DNA of 64,000 bases from G963665495 sp963667575 (GCA_963667575.2 CAXXHY010000045.1:20697-84696); one strand, 5' to 3'. Positions 43,295 through 54,434 are shown, counted from the first letter of the stretch. Made by a program: numbers and translations. The notes: generated from the sequence alone by a model not told the origin.

Positions 43295-44158
43295 ATGCAA
43301 GAGCTCATTGAGACCGTTCGCGGCTGGATGGCCGACAGAACGAACAACGCCATCAGCCCTGGTTCGGACCAGCCCGCCTTTGACCTGCCCCTGGTGGGCT
43401 GCGCCGCGGGGAATGATCCGATGTTCGATTTTCTCAAGCAGGATATTGGTCCGGAGTTTTACTGGACTCCGCTGGAGGCCTTTTTAACCGCTTTTCCGGA
43501 AAGCTCCGTACGAGCCGAAGAGCTGAGCGTGATCAGCTGGGTGCTGCCGCAGACCGAACGTACGCGCGCGGCCCATCGCAAATGTACGGACCTGCCGAGC
43601 AGAGAGTGGAGCTGCGCCCGCCATTACGGCGAGGAGGTCAACACGAACCTGCGGCGTTTTCTGGCGGACTGGTTCGCGGCAAAGGGCGTGGACTCCTGCT
43701 CCCCCACGCAGCTGCCGGAGTGGTCGCGTGAACTATCCGCGCGCTACGGCTTTGCTTCGCGCTGGTCCGAACGGCATACGGCCCATGTCTGCGGACTGGG
43801 TACTTTCGGCCTTTCCGACGGATTGATCACCCCCGTGGGCAAAGCCATCCGTCTCGGGTCGGTCATAGCGCGTACGCACTACGATCCCACACCCCGGACC
43901 TATTCTTCCCATACGGAGTGGTGTCTGTTCTACGCCACGGGAAAATGCCGGGCCTGCATCCGGCGCTGTCCGTCCGGGGCCATTTCCGAAAACGGCCATG
44001 ACAAGGAGCGTTGCAAAAACTATATCCGCTCCGTGACAGCCACCTACGTGGAAAAAGAGCAGCTTGGATTCCGGGTCAACAGCTGCGGGTTCTGCCAGAC
44101 CAAAGTGCCCTGCGAACATGCCAATCCCACGGCGCGCCTGCGCGGGAAGCACAGCTGA
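43295..44158 (+). CDS. 4Fe-4S protein related to epoxyqueuosine reductase (QueG-like)
   Basis: 287 residues from ATG 43295 (AAAGGA upstream). The C-terminal half has ferredoxin-like Cys motifs: GKCRACIRRCPSGAISENG with a fourth Cys in RCKNY, and then CGFCQTKVPC. The N-terminal half (residues 1-190) holds segments such as HVCGLGTFGLSDGLITPVGKA typical of QueG-related corrinoid/Fe-S proteins. It is shorter than QueG and tRNA activity is not implied; redox role inferred. Likely controlled by the divergent LysR gene. Confidence 0.78.
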   Translation: MQELIETVRGWMADRTNNAISPGSDQPAFDLPLVGCAAGNDPMFDFLKQDIGPEFYWTPLEAFLTAFPESSVRAEELSVISWVLPQTERTRAAHRKCTDLPSREWSCARHYGEEVNTNLRRFLADWFAAKGVDSCSPTQLPEWSRELSARYGFASRWSERHTAHVCGLGTFGLSDGLITPVGKAIRLGSVIARTHYDPTPRTYSSHTEWCLFYATGKCRACIRRCPSGAISENGHDKERCKNYIRSVTATYVEKEQLGFRVNSCGFCQTKVPCEHANPTARLRGKHS

Positions 44159-44334
44159 CCAGTCTCGGTTTTTCCCCTCCTGGCACTTGAACAAGCCGCA
44201 CAAGCGGGGTAGGCTGATATCGGTATTCCGAAGAAATCGGCGTTTCTGTTTATTACGAAGCACAGACTCAGGCCTGAAACCGATAACGATTCCGCAGCTT
44301 CTGCCAAGCGTGCGGTCCGCTCAAGGAGGATTCC

Positions 44335-45180
44335 ATGGAGATACGTTACGCGCTGCATCCCGAGCACGCGGCAATTCTGGACACCGCCGAGTTGCGCGAT
44401 CACTTTTTGATGGAAAATCTGTTTGTGGAGGGCGGGCTCAACCTGATCTACAGTTCGCTGGACCGCCTCATTGTGGGGGGGGTGTGGCCGGCTGCCGGAG
44501 AGTCCGTGGCCCTGGAAGCGGACAGCAGAAGCATAGGCGCGGATTTTTTTCTGGAACGGCGCGAACTGGGAGTGATCAACATCGGCGGCAGGGGCGAGGT
44601 CCTGGTGGACGGCGTGGCTCACGCCATGGAGCCGCGCGACGGCCTTTACGTCGGCAAGGGGGCCAGGGAAGTGCTTTTCAAAAGCGCCGATGCTGCCGAT
44701 GCTACCGGGCCAGCCCGTTTTTATCTCAACTCCGCGCCCGCGCACCGGGTCTACCCCACGGCGCATGTCTCTTTTGCCACGGCAGATCCCATCCATCTGG
44801 GAGATCTGGAAAACAGCAACAAGCGCACCATCCGTAAGTATATCCACCCGGACGGCATAAAAAGCTGCCAGCTGGTCATGGGCATGACCTCGCTGGAAAC
44901 AGGCTGCGTATGGAATACCATGCCCACCCATACGCACGAGCGCCGCATGGAGGCCTACCTGTATTTTGATCTCGAACCCGACCAGCTTGTTTTCCACTTC
45001 ATGGGGCAGCCCAAGGAAACGCGCCATCTGGTGGTGCGCAACGAACAGGCCGTGCTTTCACCCAGCTGGTCCATTCATGCCGGTGCTGGCACCTCCAACT
45101 ATACCTTCATCTGGGGCATGGCCGGCGAGAACCAGACCTTTACCGACATGGATGCCGTACCCATGTCCGAGCTGTTCTGA
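44335..45180 (+). CDS. kduI: 5-dehydro-4-deoxy-D-glucuronate isomerase
   Basis: 281 residues, family length. Converts 5-keto-4-deoxyuronate to 2,5-diketo-3-deoxygluconate in the breakdown of unsaturated uronates from pectin or glycosaminoglycans. Opens with EIRYALHPEHAAILDTAELR and keeps the zinc site region MPTHTHERRMEAYLYFDL. AGGAGG precedes the ATG. Paired with kduD directly downstream. Confidence 0.94.
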   Translation: MEIRYALHPEHAAILDTAELRDHFLMENLFVEGGLNLIYSSLDRLIVGGVWPAAGESVALEADSRSIGADFFLERRELGVINIGGRGEVLVDGVAHAMEPRDGLYVGKGAREVLFKSADAADATGPARFYLNSAPAHRVYPTAHVSFATADPIHLGDLENSNKRTIRKYIHPDGIKSCQLVMGMTSLETGCVWNTMPTHTHERRMEAYLYFDLEPDQLVFHFMGQPKETRHLVVRNEQAVLSPSWSIHAGAGTSNYTFIWGMAGENQTFTDMDAVPMSELF

Positions 45181-45223
45181 AAAGGTCTTCAGCGAGCAGT
45201 TTTTCTTTTAAAGGAGCGTACGG

Positions 45224-45985
45224 ATGATTCTGGAAAAATTCAGCCTTGCGGGCAAGGTGGCCATAGTCACGGGCAGCAACACGGGGCTGGGCCGGGCCAT
45301 GGCCCTGGGACTGGCCGAAGCCGGTGCGGACGTGGCCGGGGTCTACAGTTCGACCCCGCCCGAGGATCAGGAGGCTTACGAACGACTTGGCCGCCGCTTT
45401 CTGCCCTTGCGGGCGGATCTGCGGACCATTGATCCGGTGGAGGAAATCGTGGCGCAAACAGTTGCCACGCTCGGGCGCCTGGACATTCTGGTCAACAACG
45501 CGGGCATCATCCGGCGCGCGTCCGCGCTGGAGTTCGCCGAACAGGACTGGGACGACGTGCTGAACGTGAATCTGAAGTCCCTGTTTTTTTTGAGCCAGGC
45601 GGCGGCCAAACAATTCGTGGCCCAGGGCAACGGCGGCAAGATCATCAACGTGGCGTCCATGCTTTCCTTTCAGGGAGGCATCCGCGTACCATCCTATACG
45701 GCCAGCAAGAGCGGGGTCATGGGGCTGACGCGGCTCCTGGCCAACGAATGGGCGCCCCATGGCATCAATGTCAATGCCATTGCGCCGGGCTATATGAGCA
45801 CCAACAACACCAAGCCCCTGCGCGACGACCCGCAGCGCGACAAGCAGATCCGCGAACGCATCCCGGCAGGCGACTGGGGCAGCCCCGAGGATTTGCAGGG
45901 AGCCGTGGTGTTTCTGGCCTCCGAGGCTTCCAGCTATGTGCACGGCTATACGCTGGCCGTGGACGGCGGCTGGCTGGCCCGCTGA
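45224..45985 (+). CDS. kduD: 2-deoxy-D-gluconate 3-dehydrogenase (SDR family)
   Basis: 253 residues. Short-chain dehydrogenase: TGSNTGLGRAMA (NAD-binding), NNAGIIRR, active site Tyr-Lys in SYTASKSGV and Ser in NVASMLSF. LVNAIAPGYMSTNNT-type sequence follows. KduD reduces the KduI product to 2-keto-3-deoxygluconate. Forms a two-gene operon with kduI; the later KdgK/KdgA steps are not in the window. Confidence 0.92.
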   Translation: MILEKFSLAGKVAIVTGSNTGLGRAMALGLAEAGADVAGVYSSTPPEDQEAYERLGRRFLPLRADLRTIDPVEEIVAQTVATLGRLDILVNNAGIIRRASALEFAEQDWDDVLNVNLKSLFFLSQAAAKQFVAQGNGGKIINVASMLSFQGGIRVPSYTASKSGVMGLTRLLANEWAPHGINVNAIAPGYMSTNNTKPLRDDPQRDKQIRERIPAGDWGSPEDLQGAVVFLASEASSYVHGYTLAVDGGWLAR

Positions 45986-46013
45986 ACGACTGTGCACCCC
46001 AAACAGGTACGAA

Positions 46014-46047
46014 CGGCCCGGACTCCACTGTCCGGGCTGTTTTTTTG
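46014..46047 (+). terminator. Terminator after kduD
   Basis: CGGCCCGGA (46014-46022) pairs with TCCGGGCTG (46031-46039), then an eight-base U tract. Confidence 0.8.
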
Positions 46048-46149
46048 CCATTGACGAACCATGCATGAACAAGGCATCAAGAAACACAATAGATTGTATT
46101 GAAATAGATATAAGGAAGCAGCGAATCCCACTTTTACCTGGGGGAATAC

Positions 46150-48790
46150 ATGTCCAAGAGCCAGGCATACGCGTTCAGCTTTACTGTGAACGGCAAGTCC
46201 GAAGATTCTTTTTCCGTGGTCAGTTTCAGAGGGGACGAATTCATCTCCAGGCCGTATCGCTTCGAGATTCTGTTGTCCGCGGATGCTCCCGACCTCGAAC
46301 CTGCTGATTTCATTTACAAGGACTGTGTCCTGAAAATCAATGGTCCGGAAACCGAGAGGCAGTTCAACGGCATTGTGTATCTGTTTCGCCACATCCGCAG
46401 GGCCGGTAAAAAATATATCTATCAGATCGTGCTGATGCCCCGCCTGCAGCTCCTGACCCTGTACACCCGTTCGCGCATATTTCTGAAAAAAGCTGGCTGG
46501 AAATCGTCAAGGACGTTCTCGGTGATTTTGACATAAGCCCCGAGATTCGTATTCCTAGCAATGGTTCCTACCAGAAACGCGAATATACCTGCCAGTTCAA
46601 CGAGTCGGATTTCGCCTTTATCAGCAGATGGCTCGAGGCCAAGGGCATCGTGTATTTCTTTGAGCAGAAGAACGGGGGCGAACAGCTTGTGCTGGCCAGC
46701 GCCAAGGAGGCGCAGCAGCCCTGCAGAAAAAACAAGGCAGCCATGCACTATGCGCCTTCCAATGCCAATAAGGACTGGGGCAGGGAAGACCTGGTGACAA
46801 CCTTTGTGTCGGAACACGGCTGCGTGCCCAAGAATGTGGTTCTGAAAGACTACTACCCGGCGAAAAACAAGCCCTTTTGTTTCAAAACCCACGAGGTGGA
46901 CAGTGATGTGGCCCAGGGGGTTGTCTGGCATTACGGGAGCACGCAGCTTGGCGATTCCTGTGACGTGGGGCAGGAGACCATTGTGGCCCAGCAGCTGGAA
47001 AGCGCGGAGACGGCGTTCCAGGGGCAGAGCTACTGCCCGGAAATCAGCGTCGGACGGACGTTGCAGCTGCAGGACCATTACCGCCGGCAATACAATACGG
47101 AGTTTTATGTTTACCATGTGGAGCACAAGGGGGATGACAGGCAGCACGCGCTGAACGGCTTTGCCGCTTCCGGGGACAACGACGCCGAGGACGGCCAGTA
47201 CGAAAACACCTTCAATGCCGTGCCCGCGGACCGCCATTACCGCCCCTCCAGAAGCACGCCCGTGCCGCATTTTACGGGCATGCTCACTGCTTTGTGGTCT
47301 CGGACAGCGGGAGCAACTACGCTCCCATCAATGAGGAAGGACGCTACAAGGTTCGCCTGCCGTTTGATCTGTACGAACCCGGAAAACAGGCCTCCACGCC
47401 CAGCAGGCAGGGCAAGGCCTCGCATTGGATCCGCCTGGCCGAACCCTTTGCCGGCAACGACAAGGGGGATCAGGCCTTTGGCATGCATTTTCCGCTACGC
47501 GAGGGTACGGAAGTGCTGCTGAGCTTTGTGGAGGGCGACATCGACCGCCCCGTGATCATCAGCGCGGTCTATAATGCCAAAAACAGGAATCCGGTCACCA
47601 GCGGCAACGCTTCCAGGCATATCCTGCGGACGCAGGCGGGCAACCGCATGGAGATAGACGATGACAAGTCCAATCCCAGCATCGGGTTTGCCACGCCGAA
47701 TATGGATTCCTTGCTGACCATTTCCAAAGACGGCTTCAACGTGACCACCAAGCAAAAGGCTTTCAAGACCACGCTGAACGATACGTTCGATTTCGGTTAC
47801 GGCTCGTCGGTAAAAGTGACCGTGGGCGCCGATTTCGGCGTGTTTGCCGGAATCAAGACTTCTGTCAACCTTATCTCCAGTACGAGCGTCAATGTAGGTA
47901 TGAGCCTGGGCGCCTCGCTGGGAGGCAAACTGGACTTCAACAAGACCTACGGGTTCGTGAGTTCCGACTTCAGTGGTTCGTCGGAGAAAACCCTGAAACT
48001 GCAGGGGGGCATGAACCAGGTACTCTCGTCCTACTATAATAAGGTCAAGAGGCTGATGCTGCTGACAGCCATTTCCACCCCTGGTACGGAAGTCGGTTCT
48101 TTTCTGGGCACCACAAGCCTGGACCCGGACAACAATCTTTCCTCCACAGGGGCGACCATCGCCGGATGGGCTATAGCCGGAAGCTCGGCTCTGCTGGGTA
48201 CGGGAACCTTTCTGGTAGGTCTTGGCAGATCTCTTCACGCCGCACGTAAGAAGGAAAAAGAGACTTTTTATACCTCGACCCTGGAACTGGACACCAAGGG
48301 CGCAAAACTGGGCGTATGCAGCCCCATCACGGATGATTCCAAATGCGAGTTGAAAGTGTACGAGCCGATTTCCGGCAAGGAGTCTTCGATTGTAGTGACC
48401 AAGCAGGGCCAGAATATCCAGCTGACCAACCGGAAGGATGCGCTGCTGCACATGGATGACGGCGACACCATCACCCTGGCCATTGCCAATGCGCCGACCA
48501 TGCTGCCCATATACTCGCAGATGATTCTGACCAAGAGCAAGGGAGCTGAGTTGACCGTAAACGATACGGGGGGGCTGGACATCGGCGACCAGAAGGTCAA
48601 ACTGGAGCATGTGAGCGGGAGCGGAGTGTCTCTGGGGGCCCAGGGGGTGGAGCTGAAATCCGATGAAACCGCGGAGAGCACCATCAAAGTGACCCCTGCG
48701 GGGATCAAGATGAAATTTTCCGGCATGGGAAAGATAGAAGGCGAGGGAGCATTGAAGATGAACGCCGAGGGCATGGTCATGATCGGCTGA
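46150..48790 (+). CDS. vgrG: VgrG spike protein 1 (T6SS), two frameshifts
   Basis: Paralogue of the intact VgrG at 48944. The N-terminal gp27-like domain (YAFSFTVNGKSEDSFSVVS, REYTCQFNESDF) leads to the gp5 OB-fold (GRYKVRLPFDL, KASHWIRLAEPFAGN, FVEGDIDRPVIISAVYN) and a beta-helix. Two breaks: six A's at 46486-46491 should be seven, restoring LKKSWLEIVKDVL; three T's at 47291-47293 should be four, restoring MLTAFVVSDS. Corrected length is 880 residues, close to 881 for VgrG2. Two Gly-rich hydrophobic segments (48055-48110, 48150-48240) interrupt the C-terminal region. GGGGG precedes the ATG. No adjacent effector or immunity gene. Confidence 0.87.
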
Positions 48791-48824
48791 GTTTTTATTG
48801 TTTTTTTGCCAACTGGAAAAATCC

Positions 48825-48852
48825 GGCCGGGCTTTGTTCCGGCCATTTTTTT
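48825..48852 (+). terminator. Terminator after vgrG1
   Basis: GGCCGG (48825-48830) and CCGGCC (48839-48844) around an eight-base loop, then a T-run starting at 48846. Confidence 0.6.
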
Positions 48853-48943
48853 TGTGGTATTGGTTTGACGTGGAAGTTAGTATTGACCTACTTCTTAATG
48901 AAATTTTTGGCGTATGTAAGTCATACTTATACGGGGGAAAATA

Positions 48944-51589
48944 ATGCCAACGCCGACTCCCTATGCGTTCAGCTTTGTTGTGGATGGCACTGCAGACGAT
49001 ACTTTCGCGGTAGTCAGCTTCAAGGGGCACGAGTATGTGTCCAGGCCTTACCGGTTCGAGCTTGTTCTGGCATCGGACAAGGCGGATCTGGCTGCCAAGG
49101 ATTTTGTGTACAAGGATTGCCGGCTGAAAATAGATGCCAACGGCACCAAGCGTACTTTTCATGGCATGGTGTTTCTGTTTCGGCATGTCAAAAAAACAGG
49201 GCAAAAATACATCTATCAGGTGGTGCTGGCGCCCCGGTTGCAGATGCTGACGCTGTTCACCCGCTCCAGGGTGTTTTTGCACCAGGACAGCCTGAGCATC
49301 ATCAAGAACATCCTCAAGGATGTCGACATACCCGTTAAAATCAGTATCCCCAGCGATCAGAACTTTCCGGTTCGCGAATATACCTGCCAGTTCAATGAAA
49401 CGGATTTCGATTTCATCAGCCGCTGGCTCGAAGCCCGTGGCGTTTCGTATTATTTTGAAACAAAGAAGGACGATGATACGGAGGTTCTCGTGCTGGCCGA
49501 TGCCCAGTACGCGCAGAAAACCTGCAGAAAAGAAGCGTTGCAGTTTTCGCCTCCCTCGGGAATGGAAGTGCCCCGTGAAGACGTACTGCAGAGCTTCATA
49601 TCCGAGCATTGTTGCCTGCCCAAACATGTGTTTCTGAAAGATTACGACAACCAGGGGCAACCCGCCATCTCCAGCGGCTATGAGGCGCAGCCCAGCAAGG
49701 TCGCCCAGGGCGTCGTCTGGAAGTACGGCGCTTCCGACCTGCCCGAAAAGTACAAACTGGGGCAGCAGAGCATCATTGCCCAGGAACTGGAAAGCTCGGA
49801 GGTGATCTACCAGGGCAAGAGCTTTTGTCCGGATCTGCGCGCCGGGGCCACATTGAAGGTGAAAGGGCATTACCGTGACGATTACAACGGGGTGTTCTAT
49901 CTCTACCATGTGCAGCACGAAGGTTCGGATTCCCAGCGCGCCCTGAACGGCCATCAACACGGACACGAGACCGGGGAAGGGCAGATGTACGCCAACACCT
50001 TCAATGCTGTTACTGCCTCCTGCCACTACCGTCCGCGCCGGTCCACGCCGGTGCCGCAGTTTTCCGGACTGCTTACCGCCTTTGTGGAAGAGGGCGGCAG
50101 CCAGGAGAGCGAGGGCAAGTACGCGAAGATGGACGACCAGGGACGCTATCAGGTGCGCCTGCCTTTTGACCTGTGGGTGCCGGATTCCAAGAAACAGGCC
50201 ACCAAGCCCGAAGAAAAAGGCAAGGCCTCGCACTGGATCCGTCTGGCCGAACCCTATGCGGGCAACGCCGCCGGTGAAAGCAGCTTCGGCATGCATTTTC
50301 CGCTGCTCAAGGGAACGGAAGTGCTGATCAGCTTTGTGGAAGGCGACATCGACAGGCCCGTGATAGTCAACGCCCTGTACAACAAGGTTCATACCAATCC
50401 CGTCACCAGCTCCAATGCTCCCATGAACATCATCCGGACCAAAAGCGGCAACAGCATTGAAATAGACGATACCGAGGGAAAGGAATCGGTATCCATTGCT
50501 TCTGCGGGCAAAAAGTCCATGGTTACCTACAGTCCGGACGGGATTACCACCGTGACCTCCACAAAGGCCATAACCACGAGCAAATCCAACAGTTTTTCCG
50601 CCAGCTACGGCTCCACCGCCAGCTTTACGGCCGGGTCCAGTCTTTCCGGGTTCGGAGGCACGAAAACCTCGGTGACGCTGGGCTTTTCCGCGAGCACCAC
50701 CATCGGCATTTCCTTTTCGGCCGACTTCGGCGCCAAGGTCGCCATAGGCGGCCAGAAAAGCATGATCGATTCGGATTTCAGCGCCACGGCCGAGGAAGAC
50801 ATTTCCCTGAAATCCGGCATGAGCATTTCGCTGAAGTCCTACTACAACCAGATAAAAGCGTGGATGACCGTGGCCTCGGTGGCATCCGTGGGAACGGGGT
50901 TCGGCAGTTGGGCTCTGGGAGCTGCGGGAAGCCACAAAACAGGCATCAACGAGGCGGCCGCCATGGTCGGGGGGACCATCTCCGAAGCCTTTGGCATTTT
51001 CGGCCAGGCCGTGGGGTCCGTAATGGCCCTGGGATGTTACAACATGCTGAAGTCCGAAAAGGCGGAAGCCCTGTATACGACCACCTTCACTCTCGGCAAA
51101 AAAGGCGCGGAGCTTACGGTGCACAAGCCAAAGGATGTGGTGGGCACCAGCCCGACATGCCAGTTTGAAGTCAAGGATTCCATGATCAGCGGCAAGAGTT
51201 CTTTCATCAAGATATTTGCCGATGGCGACAAGATTCAGCTGAACAACCGGGAAAAGTCGCTCCTGACAATGGACGGTGGAACCAGTCTGGTACTGTCCGT
51301 GGATCAGGGGGGAAGCGCGGGCACAGTGACCCTGGACAAGAGCAAGGGCATTGTCATCAACAGTCCGGACTCTGGAAAAGCGAGTCTGGCCAGCAGCAAG
51401 GTCACGCTGGAAAACAAGGGCGGGAGCAAGCTGGAGCTGGAAGCAGCCAGTGCGGTGATGCAGGGCAATGCCAGCAATTATCTCAAAGCCTCGAGCTCAG
51501 GAATAGACATCAAATTTCAGGGATCGGCAGGCGTGAGCGGCTCCGGGACCATGAAAGTGAATCCGCAGGGCATGCTGATGCTCTGCTGA
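48944..51589 (+). CDS. vgrG: VgrG spike protein 2 (T6SS), intact
   Basis: 881 residues. Forms the trimeric tip of a type VI secretion tube. Domains: gp27-like (1-~370; YAFSFVVDGTADDTFAVVS), OB-fold (~375-490; GRYQVRLPFDLWV, KASHWIRLAEPYAGN, FVEGDIDRPVIVNALYN), then a long beta-helix that ends GTMKVNPQGMLML. At ~639-665 and ~672-702 two Gly/Ala-rich hydrophobic segments (TVASVASVGTGFGSW; GGTISEAFGIFGQAVGSVMA) interrupt the beta pattern, so the C-terminus is not a plain spike. GGGGG precedes the ATG. Confidence 0.93.
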   Translation: MPTPTPYAFSFVVDGTADDTFAVVSFKGHEYVSRPYRFELVLASDKADLAAKDFVYKDCRLKIDANGTKRTFHGMVFLFRHVKKTGQKYIYQVVLAPRLQMLTLFTRSRVFLHQDSLSIIKNILKDVDIPVKISIPSDQNFPVREYTCQFNETDFDFISRWLEARGVSYYFETKKDDDTEVLVLADAQYAQKTCRKEALQFSPPSGMEVPREDVLQSFISEHCCLPKHVFLKDYDNQGQPAISSGYEAQPSKVAQGVVWKYGASDLPEKYKLGQQSIIAQELESSEVIYQGKSFCPDLRAGATLKVKGHYRDDYNGVFYLYHVQHEGSDSQRALNGHQHGHETGEGQMYANTFNAVTASCHYRPRRSTPVPQFSGLLTAFVEEGGSQESEGKYAKMDDQGRYQVRLPFDLWVPDSKKQATKPEEKGKASHWIRLAEPYAGNAAGESSFGMHFPLLKGTEVLISFVEGDIDRPVIVNALYNKVHTNPVTSSNAPMNIIRTKSGNSIEIDDTEGKESVSIASAGKKSMVTYSPDGITTVTSTKAITTSKSNSFSASYGSTASFTAGSSLSGFGGTKTSVTLGFSASTTIGISFSADFGAKVAIGGQKSMIDSDFSATAEEDISLKSGMSISLKSYYNQIKAWMTVASVASVGTGFGSWALGAAGSHKTGINEAAAMVGGTISEAFGIFGQAVGSVMALGCYNMLKSEKAEALYTTTFTLGKKGAELTVHKPKDVVGTSPTCQFEVKDSMISGKSSFIKIFADGDKIQLNNREKSLLTMDGGTSLVLSVDQGGSAGTVTLDKSKGIVINSPDSGKASLASSKVTLENKGGSKLELEAASAVMQGNASNYLKASSSGIDIKFQGSAGVSGSGTMKVNPQGMLMLC

Positions 51590-51618
51590 GCTGGAATCCA
51601 TACTCTGTGATATCAATG

Positions 51619-51649
51619 ACGGCCGGAATTTCGATTCCGGCCGTTTTTT
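51619..51649 (+). terminator. Terminator after vgrG2
   Basis: Perfect 11-base arms, ACGGCCGGAAT (51619-51629) and ATTCCGGCCGT (51634-51644), with a TTCG loop and six T's. Confidence 0.88.
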
Positions 51650-51821
51650 ATGATACTAGTTAAATTGACTCAGAACCGCTAAAAGGGCATTAATTATACC
51701 ATATAAGGGGGCATTTCTTACGGGTATGATGCGCATGGCGATTGCAAAACATGTGTTTCTCCCGCTCCCGGACCGCTCAAAGGTCTTTCATTGGTAATCA
51801 AATTTTTCCAAGGGGTTGGCT

Positions 51822-54434
51822 GTGGAAAGAAACAGGACTGTCGGAAATCAGTTTGCATTCAGCTTCAAGGTGACCGGGTTGGATCGGGAGACCTTTTCCG
51901 TAGTCAGTTTCAAGGGCTACGAATGTCTGTCCAAACCCTACCGCTTTGAGATCGTCCTGGCTTCCACGGAATCCGGGCTGGATTTCACCTCAATCCTGCA
52001 TAAGCCCTGCAAACTGGAGATTTTTGGAAGAGGGGAGCCCAGGGTATTTCACGGGGTAGCCTATCTGTTTCGCCATGTCCGCAGGGCCGGGTATATGTAT
52101 GTCTATCAGGTTCTGATGATGCCCAGATTCCAGCAGCTGAGCATTGGTTCCAATTCCCGAGTATTTTTGAAGAAAAACTGCATCGAGATCATACAGTCGC
52201 TGCTCAAGCAGGAGCACGTGGCTGTGGATAACCGTATTCAGGGCGATGAGACCTTTGCCAGACGCGAGTATATCTGCCAGTTCAATGAATCGGATTTCAA
52301 TTTTATCAGCAGGTGGCTGGAAGCCCACGGTGTCCATTATTTTTTCGAACAGACAGAGAACGCCGAAAAAATTGTTCTGAGCAATACCAACCTGGCCCAC
52401 ACCCCGTGCCGCAATAACGACAGCCCCCATGACCTACGGCCCCCCCTCGGGCCTGGATCATGTGCACCGCGAAGACGTTGTGCACACTTTTGTTTCCGAA
52501 CATTGCTGCCTGCCGGGATCCGTGAGTTTCAAGGATTACAACTACGAGCTGGGTATGCCTCAGGTGACGGCCTCGCAGGAAATCTCGGGCGGCGGACAGC
52601 AGGTGTTGTATCAATACGGAGAGAACTTTCTCGGACAAGGCTACGGCAGCGACCCCGCCAAAATACTTTCCGAACAGCTCAAATCCTCGGAAAGCCTGTT
52701 TCAGGGAAAAAGCTACTGCCCGGAACTGCGTTCGGGCGGAACTTTCGAACTCAAGGGACACTACAACGCGGATTATGACGCCAAATATCTGCTGTATCAT
52801 GTGGTCCACGAAGGCAAGGACGGCCGTTATCTCAGGCAGGGAACCGGAGGTGGGGAGCAGGGCGAGTCCCAGATGTACAGCAATTCCTTTCGTGCGCTTT
52901 TGCCGGACCGCAACTTCCGGCCGCGCTGCAAGACTCCGGTGCCGCGGTATTTCGGACTGCTCTCTGCGGTTATCGATGCCGAGGGCGAGGGAAAGTACGC
53001 GGAGCTTGACGAAAAGGGGCGCTACAAGGTCCGTCTTCCCTTTGATTCCGCGGACAAACCCAACGGCAAGGCCTCGCACTGGATCCGCCTGGCAGAACCC
53101 TATGCGGGCAACTCCGCGCAGGATCAGACCTACGGCATGCATTTTCCGCTGGTCAAGGGCACCGAGGTGCTGATCAGCTATGTGGAGGGCGACATCGACC
53201 GCCCCATAATCCTGAGCGCCGTTTACAACGAAAACAACGAGAATCCGGTCAAGCGCGCGAATCAGGCCCGGCATGTCATCAAAACCAAGGGGGGAAACCG
53301 TATCATCATGGATGATACGGAGAACAAGGAATCCATCTCGCTGGTCTCGTGCGATGGAAAATCCATGCTGCACATCAGTTCGGACGGGGTAACCTCGACC
53401 ACGGAAGAAAAGGTCGTGGAAGCCAGCTGGAACGACAAGATCGAGGCAAAGTGCGGCTCCAGCATGGAATTCACCGCCGGGTCCTCCCTGGAAGCCTTTG
53501 GCGGCACCAAGGCCGGCATCACCATTGGCTTTCAGTCAGAGCTTACCGTGGGCACCACCCTGGAAGCGGCCCTGGGAGGAAAAATCGAAATCGGCGAGAT
53601 GACCAGTCTGATCAGTTCCGAAGCGGACACGGCTGCGGATGAGAATATTTCATTCAAAGGCGGCATGAACACGGTCGTTTCGAGCTTTTACAAGAAGATC
53701 AAGATCGGAATGATCGCAGCGTCCATCTGCGCCGTGGGAACAGGCGTCGGTTCCTGGTTCGCCATTGCCGGGGCCAAGGAGGATGACCTGGACATCAACC
53801 ACAAGGCGGCGCTCATTGGCGGCAGCATCGGCGGATCCGTGGGCCTCGTGGGCCAGGTTGCCGGAACCATCTATGCCCTGGCTCAGTACAAAGCCCTCAA
53901 AACCGCGGTGAGCAGTTCCTATTATACGACCACGATGGACCTGGGCAAAGATGGCGCCGACCTTACGGTACGCAGTTCGGCCTGAACAATGTCGGCTGCG
54001 ATTTTTCCGTGATCAACGGCATGACCGCCAATCCGCTCGGAACCAACGCGTCGAAAATTTCCATCGCTCCCAAGGGTGAAACCATTACCCTGGACAACAA
54101 GGCAAAGGCCAAATTTATTCTGGATAACGGACAGAAGATCACTCTGGACCTGAAAGACGGCAACAAGAAACTGGAAATGGGCTCCTCCGGCATTTTTCTG
54201 ACCAGTCAGGGCGTTGCGGCGATAAAAATGACGAGCAACGCGCTGATAATGCAAAAGGAAAACGCCGCCAACATCAGGTTGACCAACAATGGCGCGCAAA
54301 TTCAGGGAGACTCGGCCGGGCAAAACGTCATCAACGTTACCAGTTCCGGCGTGCGCATGCAGTTCGCCAACGGTCAGATCAACAGCAAGGGCATGCTCAA
54401 GGCCAATGCCAACGGCATGATTATGCTGGGGTGA
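51822..54434 (+). CDS. vgrG: VgrG spike protein 3 (T6SS), two frameshifts
   Basis: Likely start GTG 51822 behind AGGGG. Third paralogue with the same plan: gp27-like domain (NQFAFSFKVTGLDRETFSVVS), OB-fold (GRYKVRLPFDSADK, YVEGDIDRPIILSAVYN), beta region. Breaks: five C's at 52424-52428 should be four (restores SPMTYGPPSGLDH), and TT at 53976-53977 should be TTT (restores VRSFGLNNVGCDF). The corrected product is 870 residues. Hydrophobic insert at 53700-53780 and 53810-53910 (IGMIAASICAVGTGVGSW; IGGSIGGSVGLVGQ). Ends like VgrG2 with a GMLKANANGMIML segment. Confidence 0.85.

Noticed and set aside
47495..51124. A 1209-residue open frame on the minus strand opposite vgrG1 and vgrG2
   Set aside because: It lies wholly antisense to the two vgrGs, which have clear motifs, and its translation has low-complexity His/Gly/Arg-rich runs and no recognised domain. 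It reflects codon bias of the vgrGs.
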